A DNA stretch of 64,000 nucleotides from Bacillus sp. es.034 (GTDB lineage Bacteria; Bacillota; Bacilli; Bacillales; Bacillaceae_B), in NCBI RefSeq assembly GCF_002563655.1, contig NZ_PDIY01000001.1:840001-904000 (forward strand), written 5' to 3'. The notes below the pieces were generated by a model that saw nothing but the letters and a program-made list of their open reading frames with translations, was not told where the DNA came from and did not search any database. The translations under genes and the position numbers were made by a program. Every line of letters starts with the position of its first letter. Position 1 is the stretch's first letter. This document shows positions 21,541 through 31,335 of this stretch, piece by piece.

Positions 21541-22641
21541 ATGGCATTAACAGCTGGTATTGTTGGACTACCTAACGTCGGGAAATCCACTCTATTCAAC
21601 GCAATTACAAAAGCAGGTGCAGAATCTGCGAACTACCCGTTCTGTACCATTGATCCAAACGTAGGAATCGTAGAGGTTCCGGATCACCGTCTGGATAAAT
21701 TAACTGAACTTGTGGACCCGAAGAAGACGGTTCCCACTGCCTTCGAATTCACGGATATTGCCGGGATTGTAAAAGGGGCGAGTAAAGGTGAAGGACTGGG
21801 GAACAAATTCCTGTCCCATATCCGTCAAGTTGATGCGATCTGTCAGGTTGTCCGTTGTTTCGCAGATGATAATATCACACACGTATCAGGTAAAGTAGAT
21901 CCGATTGCGGATATCGAAGTCATCAACTTGGAGTTGATCCTCGCTGACCTTGAAACGGTGGATAAACGTCTTGCAAGAGTTCAGAAAATGGCGAAGCAAA
22001 AAGACAAAGAAGCGGTATTTGAACATGATATCCTAGTGAAAATCAAAGAAGCTTTGGAAGCAGAACAGCCAGCCCGTACAGTTGAGTTCTCGGATGAGCA
22101 AATGAAGCTTGTGAAACAGCTTCATCTTCTGACGTCTAAGCCTGTATTATATGTAGCGAACGTAAGTGAAGACGAGATCGCGGATCCTTCTGATAACGAA
22201 TATGTTCAGAAAGTACGTGAATTTGCGAAAGATGACAATGCAGAAGTGATCGTTGTCTGTGCAAAGATTGAATCTGAAATTGCCGAGCTTGACGATGAAG
22301 AAAAGGCGATGTTCCTGCAGGAATTAGGCATCGAAGAATCAGGCCTTGATCAGCTGATCCGTGCTACCTATTCCCTATTGGGACTGGCGACTTACTTCAC
22401 AGCAGGTGTACAGGAAGTCCGTGCCTGGACGTTCCGTGAAGGAATGAAAGCCCCTCAATGTGCCGGAGTCATCCACACCGACTTCGAAAGAGGATTCATC
22501 CGTGCCGAAACGGTTTCTTACGAAGACTTAGTTGCAGCCGGAACAATGGGTGCAGCACGCGAAGCAGGAAAAGTCCGCCTCGAAGGTAAAGAATACCTCG
22601 TAAAAGACGGAGACATCATTCACTTCCGTTTTAACGTGTAA
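21541..22641 (+). CDS. ychF: Redox-regulated ATPase YchF
   Basis: Obg-family NTPase that prefers ATP and associates with ribosomes (366 aa). G1 GLPNVGKSTLFN and G3 DIAGIVKGAS are seen, and the usual NKxD is replaced by NVSE (YVANVSEDE), the change linked to ATP preference. A coiled-coil arm follows. The C-terminal TGS domain carries GVQEVRAWTFREG and ends VKDGDIIHFRFNV. ATG 21541 with GAGGAGTGA; the track of in-frame codons before it is not conserved. Monocistronic with its own promoter and terminator. Confidence 0.97.
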   Translation: MALTAGIVGLPNVGKSTLFNAITKAGAESANYPFCTIDPNVGIVEVPDHRLDKLTELVDPKKTVPTAFEFTDIAGIVKGASKGEGLGNKFLSHIRQVDAICQVVRCFADDNITHVSGKVDPIADIEVINLELILADLETVDKRLARVQKMAKQKDKEAVFEHDILVKIKEALEAEQPARTVEFSDEQMKLVKQLHLLTSKPVLYVANVSEDEIADPSDNEYVQKVREFAKDDNAEVIVVCAKIESEIAELDDEEKAMFLQELGIEESGLDQLIRATYSLLGLATYFTAGVQEVRAWTFREGMKAPQCAGVIHTDFERGFIRAETVSYEDLVAAGTMGAAREAGKVRLEGKEYLVKDGDIIHFRFNV

Positions 22642-22650
22642 GTTTTATTT

Positions 22651-22685
22651 AAAAAGACTAGAGTTTCGATTCTAGTCTTTTTTTT
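22651..22685 (+). terminator. Terminator after ychF
   Basis: Ten-bp stem AAAGACTAGA (22653-22662) with TCTAGTCTTT (22671-22680), then a T run. Confidence 0.9.
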
Positions 22686-22693
22686 ACGTCATA

Positions 22694-22722
22694 TTGCAAT
22701 AATAGATAACCTATGCTATAAT
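22694..22722 (+). promoter_or_regulatory. SigA-type promoter for rpsF-ssb-rpsR
   Basis: TTGCAA (22694-22699), a 17-nt spacer and TATAAT (22717-22722), with TGC giving an extended -10. Transcription would start near 22729, leaving a leader of about 75 nt before rpsF. Confidence 0.75.
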
Positions 22723-22739
22723 TTTATTTCGTGAGTAAT

Positions 22740-22800
22740 GAACGCATTGCTCCTTGTTCTTTCACAAAGAAAGGACCGCATAGACCACGAGGAGGTGACA
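22740..22800 (+). ncRNA. Possible S6:S18-binding leader of rpsF
   Basis: The leader folds as CTTTC-acaaa-GAAAG inside weaker pairing, and the 3' side carries GGACCG. Ribosomal S6:S18 leaders in many bacteria present a CCG in a hairpin bulge for autoregulation. Position and CCG fit, but the lower stem is poor, so this is tentative. Confidence 0.35.
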
Positions 22801-22805
22801 TTCAG

Positions 22806-23093
22806 ATGAGAAAGTACGAAGTTATGTACATTGTCCGCCCAAACATTGACGACGAGTCAAAGAAAGCAGTAGTTGAGCGTTTCGATAACGTTTTAACAAC
22901 TAACGGCGCGGAAATCATCGAGTCAAAAGATTGGGGTAAACGTCGTTTAGCGTATGAAATCAACGATTTTCGTGATGGTTTCTATCAACTAGTTAAGATG
23001 AGCGCTACTTCTGATGCAGTTAACGAATTCGATCGTTTAGCTAAAATCAGCGATGATATTATTCGTCATATCGTTGTTAAAGAAGAAGAATAA
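22806..23093 (+). CDS. rpsF: 30S ribosomal protein S6
   Basis: 95-aa S6, beginning [17 protein letters not shown], with the [13 protein letters not shown] strand that contacts S18. The frame is open further upstream, but ATG 22806 has GAGGAGGTGA and gives the family length. First gene of rpsF-ssb-rpsR, the conserved order. In B. subtilis the operon responds to ComK and DNA damage through additional promoters; only the SigA-type one is visible here. Confidence 0.98.
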   Translation: MRKYEVMYIVRPNIDDESKKAVVERFDNVLTTNGAEIIESKDWGKRRLAYEINDFRDGFYQLVKMSATSDAVNEFDRLAKISDDIIRHIVVKEEE

Positions 23094-23128
23094 TCCGTAC
23101 GTTTTTTAAGATATACACTTCTATCATC

Positions 23129-23144
23129 TGTTTCACGTGAAACA
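23129..23144. other. parS: parS site between rpsF and ssb
   Basis: TGTTTCACGTGAAACA is a perfect palindromic parS in the 79-nt gap between rpsF and ssb. It lies in transcribed, noncoding DNA just before the ssb ribosome site. Confidence 0.95.
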
Positions 23145-23172
23145 GTAAACTAGAAGGAAGGGGTTGATTCTG

Positions 23173-23691
23173 ATGATGAACCGAGTTGTATTAGTAGGGC
23201 GTTTAACCAAAGACCCTGAATTAAAATATACTCCAAGTGGAGTGGCTGTGGCTTCGTTTACACTGGCTGTCAATCGTAGTTTTACGAATCAATCAGGAGA
23301 ACGGGAAGCAGATTTTATTAACTGTGTTGTATGGCGTCGCCCTGCAGAGAATGTAGCAAACTTTCTTAAAAAAGGCAGCTTAGCTGGCGTTGACGGTCGC
23401 ATTCAAACACGTAATTTCGAAGGACAGGATGGACGTCGTGTGTTTATGACGGAAGTTGTAGCAGAAAGCGTTCAGTTCTTAGAACCGCGTAGTGCGAATC
23501 AAGGCGATCGTGGAGGAAGTCCGGGCTATTCGGGTGGAGGTCAGCGTGACCAAGGTAATCCGTATAGTCAGAATCAGAATCAACAACGCAACAACAACAA
23601 TAATAACAACAACTATACACGTGTAGATGAGGATCCATTTGCAAATGACGGTCAGCCGATCGACATTTCTGATGATGATCTGCCATTCTAA
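23173..23691 (+). CDS. ssb: Single-stranded DNA-binding protein SsbA
   Basis: Coats single-stranded DNA at forks and in repair. The OB fold ([20 protein letters not shown] ... [10 protein letters not shown], about residues 1-105) is followed by a Gly/Gln/Asn-rich linker with a run of eight Asn and the acidic tip DISDDDLPF that recruits partner proteins. I chose ATG 23173, giving the MxNRVV start found in B. subtilis, with AAGGGG 9 nt upstream. 172 aa. The Asn run is encoded by AAC/AAT repeats, prone to slippage. Confidence 0.97.
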   Translation: MMNRVVLVGRLTKDPELKYTPSGVAVASFTLAVNRSFTNQSGEREADFINCVVWRRPAENVANFLKKGSLAGVDGRIQTRNFEGQDGRRVFMTEVVAESVQFLEPRSANQGDRGGSPGYSGGGQRDQGNPYSQNQNQQRNNNNNNNNYTRVDEDPFANDGQPIDISDDDLPF

Positions 23692-23719
23692 ACGAACGAT
23701 ACCAAACCTAACAAGATAG

Positions 23720-23968
<249 letters not shown>

Positions 23969-23979
23969 TATCATCGACT

Positions 23980-24015
23980 TAAAAGCAGCAGAGACTTGTC
24001 TCTGCTGCTTTTTTT
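23980..24015 (+). terminator. Terminator after rpsR
   Basis: A 12-bp perfect stem (23984-23995 with 23998-24009, AGCAGCAGAGAC / GTCTCTGCTGCT) closed by a two-base loop, then seven T. Confidence 0.92.
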
Positions 24016-24049
24016 AGTATCTTAAAATATATGAATTCCCCCCAAACTA

Positions 24050-24076
24050 TAAATAATCACCGGAAAATGTCGATGA
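24050..24076 (+). promoter_or_regulatory. SigD-like (motility) promoter for the chemoreceptor
   Basis: TAAA (24050-24053), exactly 15 nt, then GTCGATGA (24069-24076), matching the SigD consensus TAAA-N15-GCCGATAT at 9 of 12 positions. It lies 46 nt before the chemoreceptor start, and chemoreceptors of B. subtilis are SigD-dependent. Confidence 0.6.
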
Positions 24077-24122
24077 ATAAGTGTATACTATGTTGTTTTT
24101 TGTAGTAAAAGGGGGAATTTCG

Positions 24123-26183
24123 GTGAATAAAATCAGAAAGAAAAACAAAAAAGACCATAATAAGAGATTTATTTTATCTTCCATCAGAATGAAGCTTATC
24201 GTCATCATTTCTATCTTATTTATGGTTTCTTTGGCTGTCATCATATCCATTACCAGCTGGCAGACAAGAATGAAAACGGAGGATGAAGTCATCAGTCAAA
24301 CTCAAGGGATTGTCGGGGAGCTCAATAATTCCGTACAGCTGTTCCTTGGACAATATGAAAAGAGTATAGACCAGTACTCCGTTTCCAACTCATTGAAAAA
24401 CTATGCCAAGGCACAAATGCAAACAGACAAGGACGTAGATAATACAGAGCTATATGCGAATATCCAATCGGATTTTGATAATTATCTTAGTTTGTACGAG
24501 GAAGCTACTTCCATCTACTTTGCATCACCGAATAAGAAACTGAAAATCGTCCCTTCCGTCTCCCTGCCGAGTGATTTTGATCCGACGAGCAGAGATTGGT
24601 ATAAGACCGCAGCAGAAGCAAGGGCTGGAGTCGTATGGAGCGAACCTTATGTGGATACGGCAACGGAAGAATACATCATAACCGCTTCAAGGGCGATTGT
24701 CTCTAAAAATAAAGTGGTGGGTGTCCTCGGTGTCGATATTAACCTGTCGAAACTGACCGACCGTGTTTCCAAAATGGAAATCGGTTATAATGGCTATCCG
24801 TTTCTCATCGGTCTTGATGGAACAGCCATCGTTCATCCGACCAAACGTGGTGAAAATCTTTCAAAGTTACCGTTTATCAGCAAGATGTTAAAATCGGAAA
24901 AAGAGTCAGATACCATCCGCTATGACTTAGAGGGTGATAAAAAGATATTGGTATACAGTACAGTACCGAAGACGAATTGGAAAGTGGGATCCGCTTATAG
25001 CATGGAGGATCTGATTCAATCTTCGAAAGACATCGAACGTTTACTTCTGATGACGGCTTTGATCACACTGGTCATCATGTTGGTACTGGTTGTCATTGTA
25101 GCCAATATGATGACAAAACCGATTAAAGAACTGCAAAAAACGGTAACCAACGTGTCGTCCGGTGATTTATCCATTCAATCTACGATAAACAGAAAAGATG
25201 AAACAGGCCTGCTGGCTACAGATCTAAATAAAATGATTGTGAATATGAAAGATACGATAAAAGTCGTTCAGGATTCGATATATAATGTACGGGAATCTGC
25301 CGAAGGACTCAGTGCGGTTTCTGAGGAAACAAATGCGTCAAGTGAGGAAATGGCTAGGGCCGTAACGGAAATTGCCTCAGGTGCTTCACAGTCAGCGGCT
25401 GATTCTGATCGGGCTCATCTTCAAACGGAGCAATTGGGAACAAGGATTGATGGGGTTTATGAAAAATCCAAAGCCATGTCTGAACTTGCAGGGAAAGCGG
25501 ATACCATGAACCAGTCTGGTTTGAATCAGGTGAAAGAATTGGAGAATGCCTACCATTCTTCCAGTGAATACATCTCTTCCATGGAAAAAGTCATCCTTAG
25601 CCTGGAAGCGAAAGTGAAGACGATTGAATCCGTCATGGGAACGATCACGGAAATTTCATCTCAAACGAACCTGCTCGCCCTCAATGCGAGTATTGAAGCG
25701 GCAAGAGCCGGAGAGCACGGCAAAGGGTTCGCTGTGGTAGCCGAAGAGGTCCGTAAGCTTGCAGATCAATCCGTGAAAGCAACGGAAGAAGTCAAGCGCA
25801 CGATTGTAGAGATCCAACAGGGCTCTCATCAGGCAGTGGACGAAATGGTCAAAACAAAAGAAACATTCGAGGTACAGAATGTTGTGATTCAAAAAACGAA
25901 TCATGTATTCGACGAAACCTCTCAATTAATGAAATCCATGCAGCGTGAGATTGAGAATATGTATAACGAAGTGGGTCAAATCAATCTCGAAAAGGATGAA
26001 GTAGTCAATGTGATCCAAATGATGGCCACGACAGCCGAAGAGACAGCCGCTTCCTGCGAGGAAATGAGTGCTTCGACAGAGGAGCAGGTAAGGGCCGTAC
26101 AATCGGTTACAGAAGCAGCGGAGCGTCTGACGGACTTAAGCCAGGAGCTTCAGTCCTCCATTGAACGATTCAAAATTTCATAA
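24123..26183 (+). CDS. Methyl-accepting chemotaxis protein with dCache sensor
   Basis: 686-aa transmembrane chemoreceptor from GTG 24123 (AAAGGGGGAATTTCG upstream). TM1 about 24-44; an extracytoplasmic double-Cache domain with [14 protein letters not shown] and [12 protein letters not shown]2 about 310-330; HAMP ([13 protein letters not shown]); and a long signalling helix with the conserved hairpin tip [25 protein letters not shown]. Glu-rich methylation helices flank it. The ligand is unknown; Cache receptors of this type often sense amino or organic acids. It interrupts the usual rpsR-yybS neighbourhood and has its own SigD-like promoter and terminator. Confidence 0.93.
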   Translation: MNKIRKKNKKDHNKRFILSSIRMKLIVIISILFMVSLAVIISITSWQTRMKTEDEVISQTQGIVGELNNSVQLFLGQYEKSIDQYSVSNSLKNYAKAQMQTDKDVDNTELYANIQSDFDNYLSLYEEATSIYFASPNKKLKIVPSVSLPSDFDPTSRDWYKTAAEARAGVVWSEPYVDTATEEYIITASRAIVSKNKVVGVLGVDINLSKLTDRVSKMEIGYNGYPFLIGLDGTAIVHPTKRGENLSKLPFISKMLKSEKESDTIRYDLEGDKKILVYSTVPKTNWKVGSAYSMEDLIQSSKDIERLLLMTALITLVIMLVLVVIVANMMTKPIKELQKTVTNVSSGDLSIQSTINRKDETGLLATDLNKMIVNMKDTIKVVQDSIYNVRESAEGLSAVSEETNASSEEMARAVTEIASGASQSAADSDRAHLQTEQLGTRIDGVYEKSKAMSELAGKADTMNQSGLNQVKELENAYHSSSEYISSMEKVILSLEAKVKTIESVMGTITEISSQTNLLALNASIEAARAGEHGKGFAVVAEEVRKLADQSVKATEEVKRTIVEIQQGSHQAVDEMVKTKETFEVQNVVIQKTNHVFDETSQLMKSMQREIENMYNEVGQINLEKDEVVNVIQMMATTAEETAASCEEMSASTEEQVRAVQSVTEAAERLTDLSQELQSSIERFKIS

Positions 26184-26287
26184 TCTGAGATAGTAGGGTA
26201 GTCCTGACACATTGCCATTCTTTATCTATTACGTATACTCCTTTTTAGAGTGAGTGCATACTAGAGTAGATGAAGAAAAGAAGCATG

Positions 26288-26310
26288 TTGAAGGACCGCC
26301 TTCTTTTTTT
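26288..26310 (+). terminator. Terminator after the chemoreceptor gene
   Basis: Short stem GAAGG (26290-26294) and CCTTC (26299-26303), extended weakly by AAGAAG further out, followed by seven T. Confidence 0.6.
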
Positions 26311-26401
26311 GTGTGAGTCATTAAGATGAAATCTATCTATAAAATTGATATGATAGAGCTATTGCATGTTGTTGTTTATTTTACTGTAAGGAGCGTTTTG
26401 A

Positions 26402-27325
26402 GTGAGGAATCCCCGTGTTTTGACTGAAGGTGCGCTTATGCTCGCCATCTTTACTGTACTGATGTTATTGAGTTTATATGTTCCGCTTATTGGGACCCTG
26501 GCATTCTTTGTGCTGCCCCTCCCTCTTATTTTATTCAGTTCCAAGTATTCGTTATGGAATTCGATTTTGGTTTTGATCGGATCACTGGGGCTGTCTTTCT
26601 TATTCGGAGGACTGCTTGCATTGCCGGTTGCCTTTATGGTGGCAACAACCGGGGTGGTCATTGGTTGGTGTGTGAAGGCAAGAGTGGATAAGATGAGGCT
26701 GTTTATGGCAGCAAGTCTCACACTTATTATCAACATTGTGATTGGTTACGTTGTTTCCATTCTATTTTTAGGTGTAAATGTAATTGAAGACAGCCTGAAG
26801 GAATCGAAAGCTGCTTATTATTCTTTTTTTGAAAAGCTCGGCCAGCAACCGGATAAAAGGCTGGTTGAAAGCCTGGAGAGTTCGGTCGATTTGATCCATA
26901 CCCTGATTCCTACTTTGTTTGTAGGGATAGCGGTGGTACTTGCTTTACTATTCATCTTGATCAATTTCCCGATCATGAAGCGTTTGGGAAGAGATGTACC
27001 GGTTTTCAAGCCATTCAGGGAATGGAAGCTGCCAAAGAGCATTCTTTGGTATTATTTGATCACACTTGTGCTGTCCATGATCCTTCAGCCGGAAAAAGGA
27101 ACATACGCTTATACGGCGCTGATTAATATTTTGTATGTACTGCAGACTCTGATGGCAGTGCAAGGCTTGTCTTTCATTTATTTCTTTGCTCATCTGAAAG
27201 GATGGTCCAAAGGGATTTTGGTATTAATTACAATCATTTCGATTCCTCTTCTTTATCTCGTGCGAATTTTAGGTATAATTGACTTAGGATTTGATCTAAG
27301 ACAACGCCTGCAACGCAAGTCATAG
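26402..27325 (+). CDS. yybS: DUF2232 membrane protein YybS
   Basis: 307-aa polytopic membrane protein (about eight helices) of the DUF2232 family, conserved upstream of gdpP in bacilli; function unknown. It resembles ECF-transporter S-component-like folds in its LTEGALMLAIFTVLMLL N-terminus, but the substrate is not established. GTG start 26402 has AAGGAGCG upstream. The 26-nt gap to gdpP and its order yybS-gdpP-rplI suggest one operon. Confidence 0.9.
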   Translation: MRNPRVLTEGALMLAIFTVLMLLSLYVPLIGTLAFFVLPLPLILFSSKYSLWNSILVLIGSLGLSFLFGGLLALPVAFMVATTGVVIGWCVKARVDKMRLFMAASLTLIINIVIGYVVSILFLGVNVIEDSLKESKAAYYSFFEKLGQQPDKRLVESLESSVDLIHTLIPTLFVGIAVVLALLFILINFPIMKRLGRDVPVFKPFREWKLPKSILWYYLITLVLSMILQPEKGTYAYTALINILYVLQTLMAVQGLSFIYFFAHLKGWSKGILVLITIISIPLLYLVRILGIIDLGFDLRQRLQRKS

Positions 27326-27351
27326 AAATTTAAGATCCAGGAGCTGAAATC

Positions 27352-29325
27352 ATGCCATCTTATTTTAATAAGCGAATGATCCGCTACCCATTGTACGGTC
27401 TAGCTATATTAACAGCTCTCTTGTTAGTATCGGTTTCCTTTTACCAATGGATCATTTCGTTAATAGGGTTGATTGTCTTTGGAATCGTGTACTTTCTCGC
27501 TTTCTATTTTGAGAGAAGATCACACGAAGAAACAGAGGAATATATCTCCACCTTATCCTATCGTGTCAAGCGTGTGGGGGAAGAAGCATTAATGGAGATG
27601 CCCATTGGGATCATGCTGATCAATGATGAATATTACATAGAATGGACGAATCCTTTTCTTGCCTCTTGTTTCAATGAAGACACGGTCGTAGGAAGGTCCC
27701 TTTACGATGTGGCTGAATCACTTGTTCCATTAATCAAACAGGAAGTCGATTCGGAAATTGTGACGATTAATGAGAGGAAATATCATGTCGTATTGAAGCT
27801 CAAGGAAAAACTACTCTACTTCTTTGATGTCACAGAGCAAAAAGAAATAGAAAAGCAATATCATGATGAACGCACAAATATTGGAATCATTTTTCTAGAT
27901 AACTATGATGAGTTGACGCAAGGAATGGATGATCAAACGAGAAGCAGTTTAAACAGCCTCGTGACATCCATTCTGAATAAGTGGGCGAAAGAATACGGAG
28001 TGTTCTTGAAGAGGGTGTCCTCCGAACGGTTCATCGCCGTCATAAATGAGAAGATCCTTCAAGTACTGGAAAAGGAAAAGTTCGGAATCCTCGATGATGT
28101 ACGGGATACGACCTCGAAGCAAAATGTCCCCCTCACATTGAGTATCGGTGTCGGGACGGGGGTCTCTTCCCTTCCTGAACTCGGGACTCTGGCCCAATCA
28201 AGCCTCGACCTTGCTTTGGGACGAGGCGGTGACCAGGTCGCGATCAAACAGACCAATGGAAAGGTCAAGTTCTATGGGGGGAAAACCAATCCGATGGAAA
28301 AACGGACCCGGGTCCGGGCAAGGGTCATTTCCCATGCCTTGAAGGAAATCATGATCGAGAGTGACAAGGTCATCATCATGGGGCACAAGCATCCCGATAT
28401 GGACGCGATCGGAGCGGCGATCGGGATCCGGAAAGTGGCCCAGATGAACCAGCGGGATGGCTACGTTGTCTTGAACTTTAATGAAATCGACAATGGTGTG
28501 AAACGATTGATGAAAGAAATCAAAGCGAATTCCGATCTTCATCCACGCTTCATCACACCGGAGGAAGCACTTGAGATGGCAACGGACGATACGGTGCTCG
28601 TCGTCGTCGATACACACAAGCCTTCCCTGGTCATTGAAGAAAAGCTGTTAAACAAGGTGGATAAAGTCGTCGTCATCGATCATCATCGACGAGGCGAAGA
28701 TTTTATCAAAAATCCACTGCTTGTCTATATGGAGCCATACGCTTCCTCTACGGCAGAGCTCGTGACAGAGCTGCTTGAATATCAGCCGAAGCATGAGAAG
28801 ATCACGATGTTAGAAGCGACGTCACTCCTCGCAGGGATCATTGTCGATACGAAGAGTTTTACGCTCAGGACGGGATCGAGGACGTTTGATGCCGCTTCCT
28901 ACTTACGGGCACAGGGTGCAGACACAGTGCTGGTGCAAAAATTCCTCAAAGAGGATGTCGATACGTACATCAAGCGTTCCCGGTTGATCGAGTCGGTCAA
29001 ATTCTTCCGTGAAGGAGTGGCCATAGCGAAAGCCGAGGAAGATGTCATTTATGACCCCGTTCTCATTGCCCAGGCGGCAGACACCCTATTGACCATGGAT
29101 GAAGTCATTGCGTCCTTCGTCATCTCGAAGCGGGACCCTGACACAATCGGTATCAGTGCCCGTTCACTGGGTGACGTTAACGTACAGATCATCATGGAAA
29201 ACCTGAACGGTGGAGGACATTTAACCAATGCCGCCACCCAGATCAAGCAGGTTTCGGTACTTGAAGCGGAAGAGCAGCTAAAAGAAGCATTAAATGATTA
29301 TTTTGAAGGGAGAAAAGAGATATGA
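27352..29325 (+). CDS. gdpP: Cyclic-di-AMP phosphodiesterase GdpP (YybT)
   Basis: Membrane-bound enzyme that hydrolyses cyclic di-AMP to pApA, tuning cell-wall and potassium homeostasis (657 aa). Two N-terminal helices (about 12-52); a PAS-like domain (about 80-165); a degenerate GGDEF domain without the GGDEF motif (about 170-300); and a DHH/DHHA1 catalytic part with [32 protein letters not shown] and the C-terminal [12 protein letters not shown]. All DHH metal ligands appear intact. Its 3' end overlaps rplI by 4 nt. Confidence 0.96.
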   Translation: MPSYFNKRMIRYPLYGLAILTALLLVSVSFYQWIISLIGLIVFGIVYFLAFYFERRSHEETEEYISTLSYRVKRVGEEALMEMPIGIMLINDEYYIEWTNPFLASCFNEDTVVGRSLYDVAESLVPLIKQEVDSEIVTINERKYHVVLKLKEKLLYFFDVTEQKEIEKQYHDERTNIGIIFLDNYDELTQGMDDQTRSSLNSLVTSILNKWAKEYGVFLKRVSSERFIAVINEKILQVLEKEKFGILDDVRDTTSKQNVPLTLSIGVGTGVSSLPELGTLAQSSLDLALGRGGDQVAIKQTNGKVKFYGGKTNPMEKRTRVRARVISHALKEIMIESDKVIIMGHKHPDMDAIGAAIGIRKVAQMNQRDGYVVLNFNEIDNGVKRLMKEIKANSDLHPRFITPEEALEMATDDTVLVVVDTHKPSLVIEEKLLNKVDKVVVIDHHRRGEDFIKNPLLVYMEPYASSTAELVTELLEYQPKHEKITMLEATSLLAGIIVDTKSFTLRTGSRTFDAASYLRAQGADTVLVQKFLKEDVDTYIKRSRLIESVKFFREGVAIAKAEEDVIYDPVLIAQAADTLLTMDEVIASFVISKRDPDTIGISARSLGDVNVQIIMENLNGGGHLTNAATQIKQVSVLEAEEQLKEALNDYFEGRKEI

Positions 29326-29768
29326 AAGTCATTTTCTTAAAAGATGTTAAAGGTAAAGGGAAAAAAGGTGAAGTGAAAAACGTAGCAGACGGCTATGCAC
29401 ATAACTTTTTATTAAAAAAAGGACTGGCCGTTGAAGCAACAAACGCCAATATGGGTCAGCTTGAAGGTCAAAAGAAGAAAGAAGAGCAAGTGGCTCAAGA
29501 AGAACTGGAAGAAGCAAAAAGATTAAAAGCGACATTGGAAGAGATCACTGTCGAAATGAAAGCGAAGTCCGGTGAAGGCGGCCGTTTATTCGGATCCATC
29601 ACGAGCAAGCAAATCGCTGATGCGTTGAAAAAGGCTCATGATATCAAAATCGATAAACGTAAAATCGAAATGAATGACGCCATCCGTGCCCTTGGTTACA
29701 CAAATGTTCCTGTGAAACTGCATACAGATGTGTCCGCAACATTAAAGGTACATGTAACGGAAGAATAG
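29322..29768 (+). CDS. rplI: 50S ribosomal protein L9
   Basis: 148-aa elongated ribosomal protein. N-terminal [21 protein letters not shown] and [13 protein letters not shown], a long connecting helix, and C-terminal [19 protein letters not shown] are diagnostic. ATG overlaps the gdpP stop (ATGA), giving translational coupling of a ribosomal protein to a nucleotide-signalling enzyme, the usual Bacillus arrangement. Confidence 0.98.
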   Translation: MKVIFLKDVKGKGKKGEVKNVADGYAHNFLLKKGLAVEATNANMGQLEGQKKKEEQVAQEELEEAKRLKATLEEITVEMKAKSGEGGRLFGSITSKQIADALKKAHDIKIDKRKIEMNDAIRALGYTNVPVKLHTDVSATLKVHVTEE

Positions 29769-29841
29769 TTTTCCACTGAATATACGAAATTTGGTAACTT
29801 CATTTTGAGAAAAACATGTTAAAATGAATATAGCTTGATAT

Positions 29842-29878
29842 AAAATGTGATCTGGATTTTATCCTGATCACATTTTTT
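29842..29878 (+). terminator. Terminator after rplI
   Basis: Stem AAATGTGATC (from 29843) with GATCACATTT (to 29875), an inner ATC/GAT extension, and a T run. Confidence 0.85.
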
Positions 29879-29940
29879 CGGTAAAATACCATTCTTTTTT
29901 TATATAGATAATGTTGATCGTAAGGAAGGCGTGAGCATAG

Positions 29941-31293
29941 ATGAATGAAATGTTTCAGGACCGGGTTCCACCTCAGAATATTGAGGCTGAACAAGCGGTA
30001 TTAGGGGCCATTTTCCTGGAGCCCAGTGCGTTAACGACCACATCGGAAATATTGATTCCAGAGGATTTCTATCGTCACTCTCATCAAAGAATATACAATG
30101 TCATGCTGAATCTGGGGGATGGCGGAAAAGCCGTCGATCTGATTACGGTGACCGAAGAACTGGCAGCAGCGAAAGAGCTCGAGGATGTCGGAGGGGTCGC
30201 TTACTTAAGTGAACTGGCCGCTTCGGTTCCAACCGCTGCAAATATTGAATATTACGCCAAGATTGTGGAAGAGAAGTCATTACTGCGGAGATTGATCCGT
30301 ACAGCGACCGATATCGCTTCTGACGGCTATGCCCGTGAAGATGAGGTGGACAGCCTCCTGAGTGAAGCGGAAAAAAACATCATGGAAGTGGCTCAGCGTA
30401 AAAATGCCGGAGCTTTCCATAATATCAAAGATGTACTCGTGCGGACGTATGACAACATCGAAACCCTGACGAATCGTAAGGGAGACGTGACGGGAATTTC
30501 AACGGGATTCGCCGACCTTGACCATATGACGGCAGGATTCCAGCGAAATGACTTGATCATTGTCGGGGCCCGTCCTTCCATGGGTAAGACAGCCTTTGCC
30601 CTGAACATCGCTCAAAACGTAGCCGTAAAAGCCAAGGAAAACGTAGCCATCTTCTCACTGGAGATGGGTGCGGAGCAGCTCGTCATGCGTTTGCTGTGTG
30701 CTGAAGGCAACATCAACGCACAAAATCTCCGTACAGGAGACTTGACGGATGAAGACTGGAGAAAGCTGACCATGGCCATGGGTAGCCTCTCGAATGCCGG
30801 TATTTATATTGATGATACGCCGGGGATCAAAGTAGGGGAAATCCGTTCCAAATGCAGACGTCTCGCACAGGAACACGGTCTTGGAATGATCCTCATCGAC
30901 TACTTGCAGCTGATCCAGGGTAGCGGTCGCTCCGGTGAAAACCGTCAGCAGGAAGTTTCGGAGATTTCCCGTTCCCTTAAGGGACTTGCCCGTGAGCTTC
31001 AAGTGCCGGTCATTGCCTTATCCCAGCTATCCCGTGGAGTGGAGCAGCGCCAGGATAAGCGCCCGATGATGTCGGATATCCGTGAATCAGGAAGTATCGA
31101 GCAGGATGCGGATATCGTAGCCTTCCTATACCGTGAAGATTACTACGACAAAGAAGCAGAAAACAAGAATATCATTGAAATCATCATCGCCAAGCAGCGT
31201 AACGGCCCGGTTGGGAACGTGTCTCTGGCGTTCGTGAAGGAATACAATAAATTCGTGAATCTGGAGCGGCGGTTCGACGACGCTCCGGCTTAA
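29941..31293 (+). CDS. dnaC: Replicative DNA helicase DnaC (DnaB family)
   Basis: Hexameric 5'-3' helicase of the replication fork, called DnaC in B. subtilis (450 aa). N-terminal DnaB domain (PPQNIEAEQAVLGAIF), RecA-like ATPase with Walker A ARPSMGKTAFALN, Walker B MILIDYLQLIQGSGR, SQLSRGVEQRQDKRP (DNA-binding loop region) and the C-terminal arginine-finger region DIVAFLYREDYYDKE. ATG 29941. A shared terminator follows with the convergent ABC gene. No intein is present. Confidence 0.97.
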   Translation: MNEMFQDRVPPQNIEAEQAVLGAIFLEPSALTTTSEILIPEDFYRHSHQRIYNVMLNLGDGGKAVDLITVTEELAAAKELEDVGGVAYLSELAASVPTAANIEYYAKIVEEKSLLRRLIRTATDIASDGYAREDEVDSLLSEAEKNIMEVAQRKNAGAFHNIKDVLVRTYDNIETLTNRKGDVTGISTGFADLDHMTAGFQRNDLIIVGARPSMGKTAFALNIAQNVAVKAKENVAIFSLEMGAEQLVMRLLCAEGNINAQNLRTGDLTDEDWRKLTMAMGSLSNAGIYIDDTPGIKVGEIRSKCRRLAQEHGLGMILIDYLQLIQGSGRSGENRQQEVSEISRSLKGLARELQVPVIALSQLSRGVEQRQDKRPMMSDIRESGSIEQDADIVAFLYREDYYDKEAENKNIIEIIIAKQRNGPVGNVSLAFVKEYNKFVNLERRFDDAPA

Positions 31294-31296
31294 TAA

Positions 31297-31331
31297 AAAA
31301 AAATCCAAGCTTACCAGGCTTGGATTTTTTT
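31297..31331. terminator. Bidirectional terminator between dnaC and the ABC exporter
   Basis: A 10-bp stem AAATCCAAGC (31301-31310) with GCTTGGATTT (31318-31327), flanked by A and T runs on both sides. Confidence 0.92.
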
Positions 31332-31335
31332 GTTG

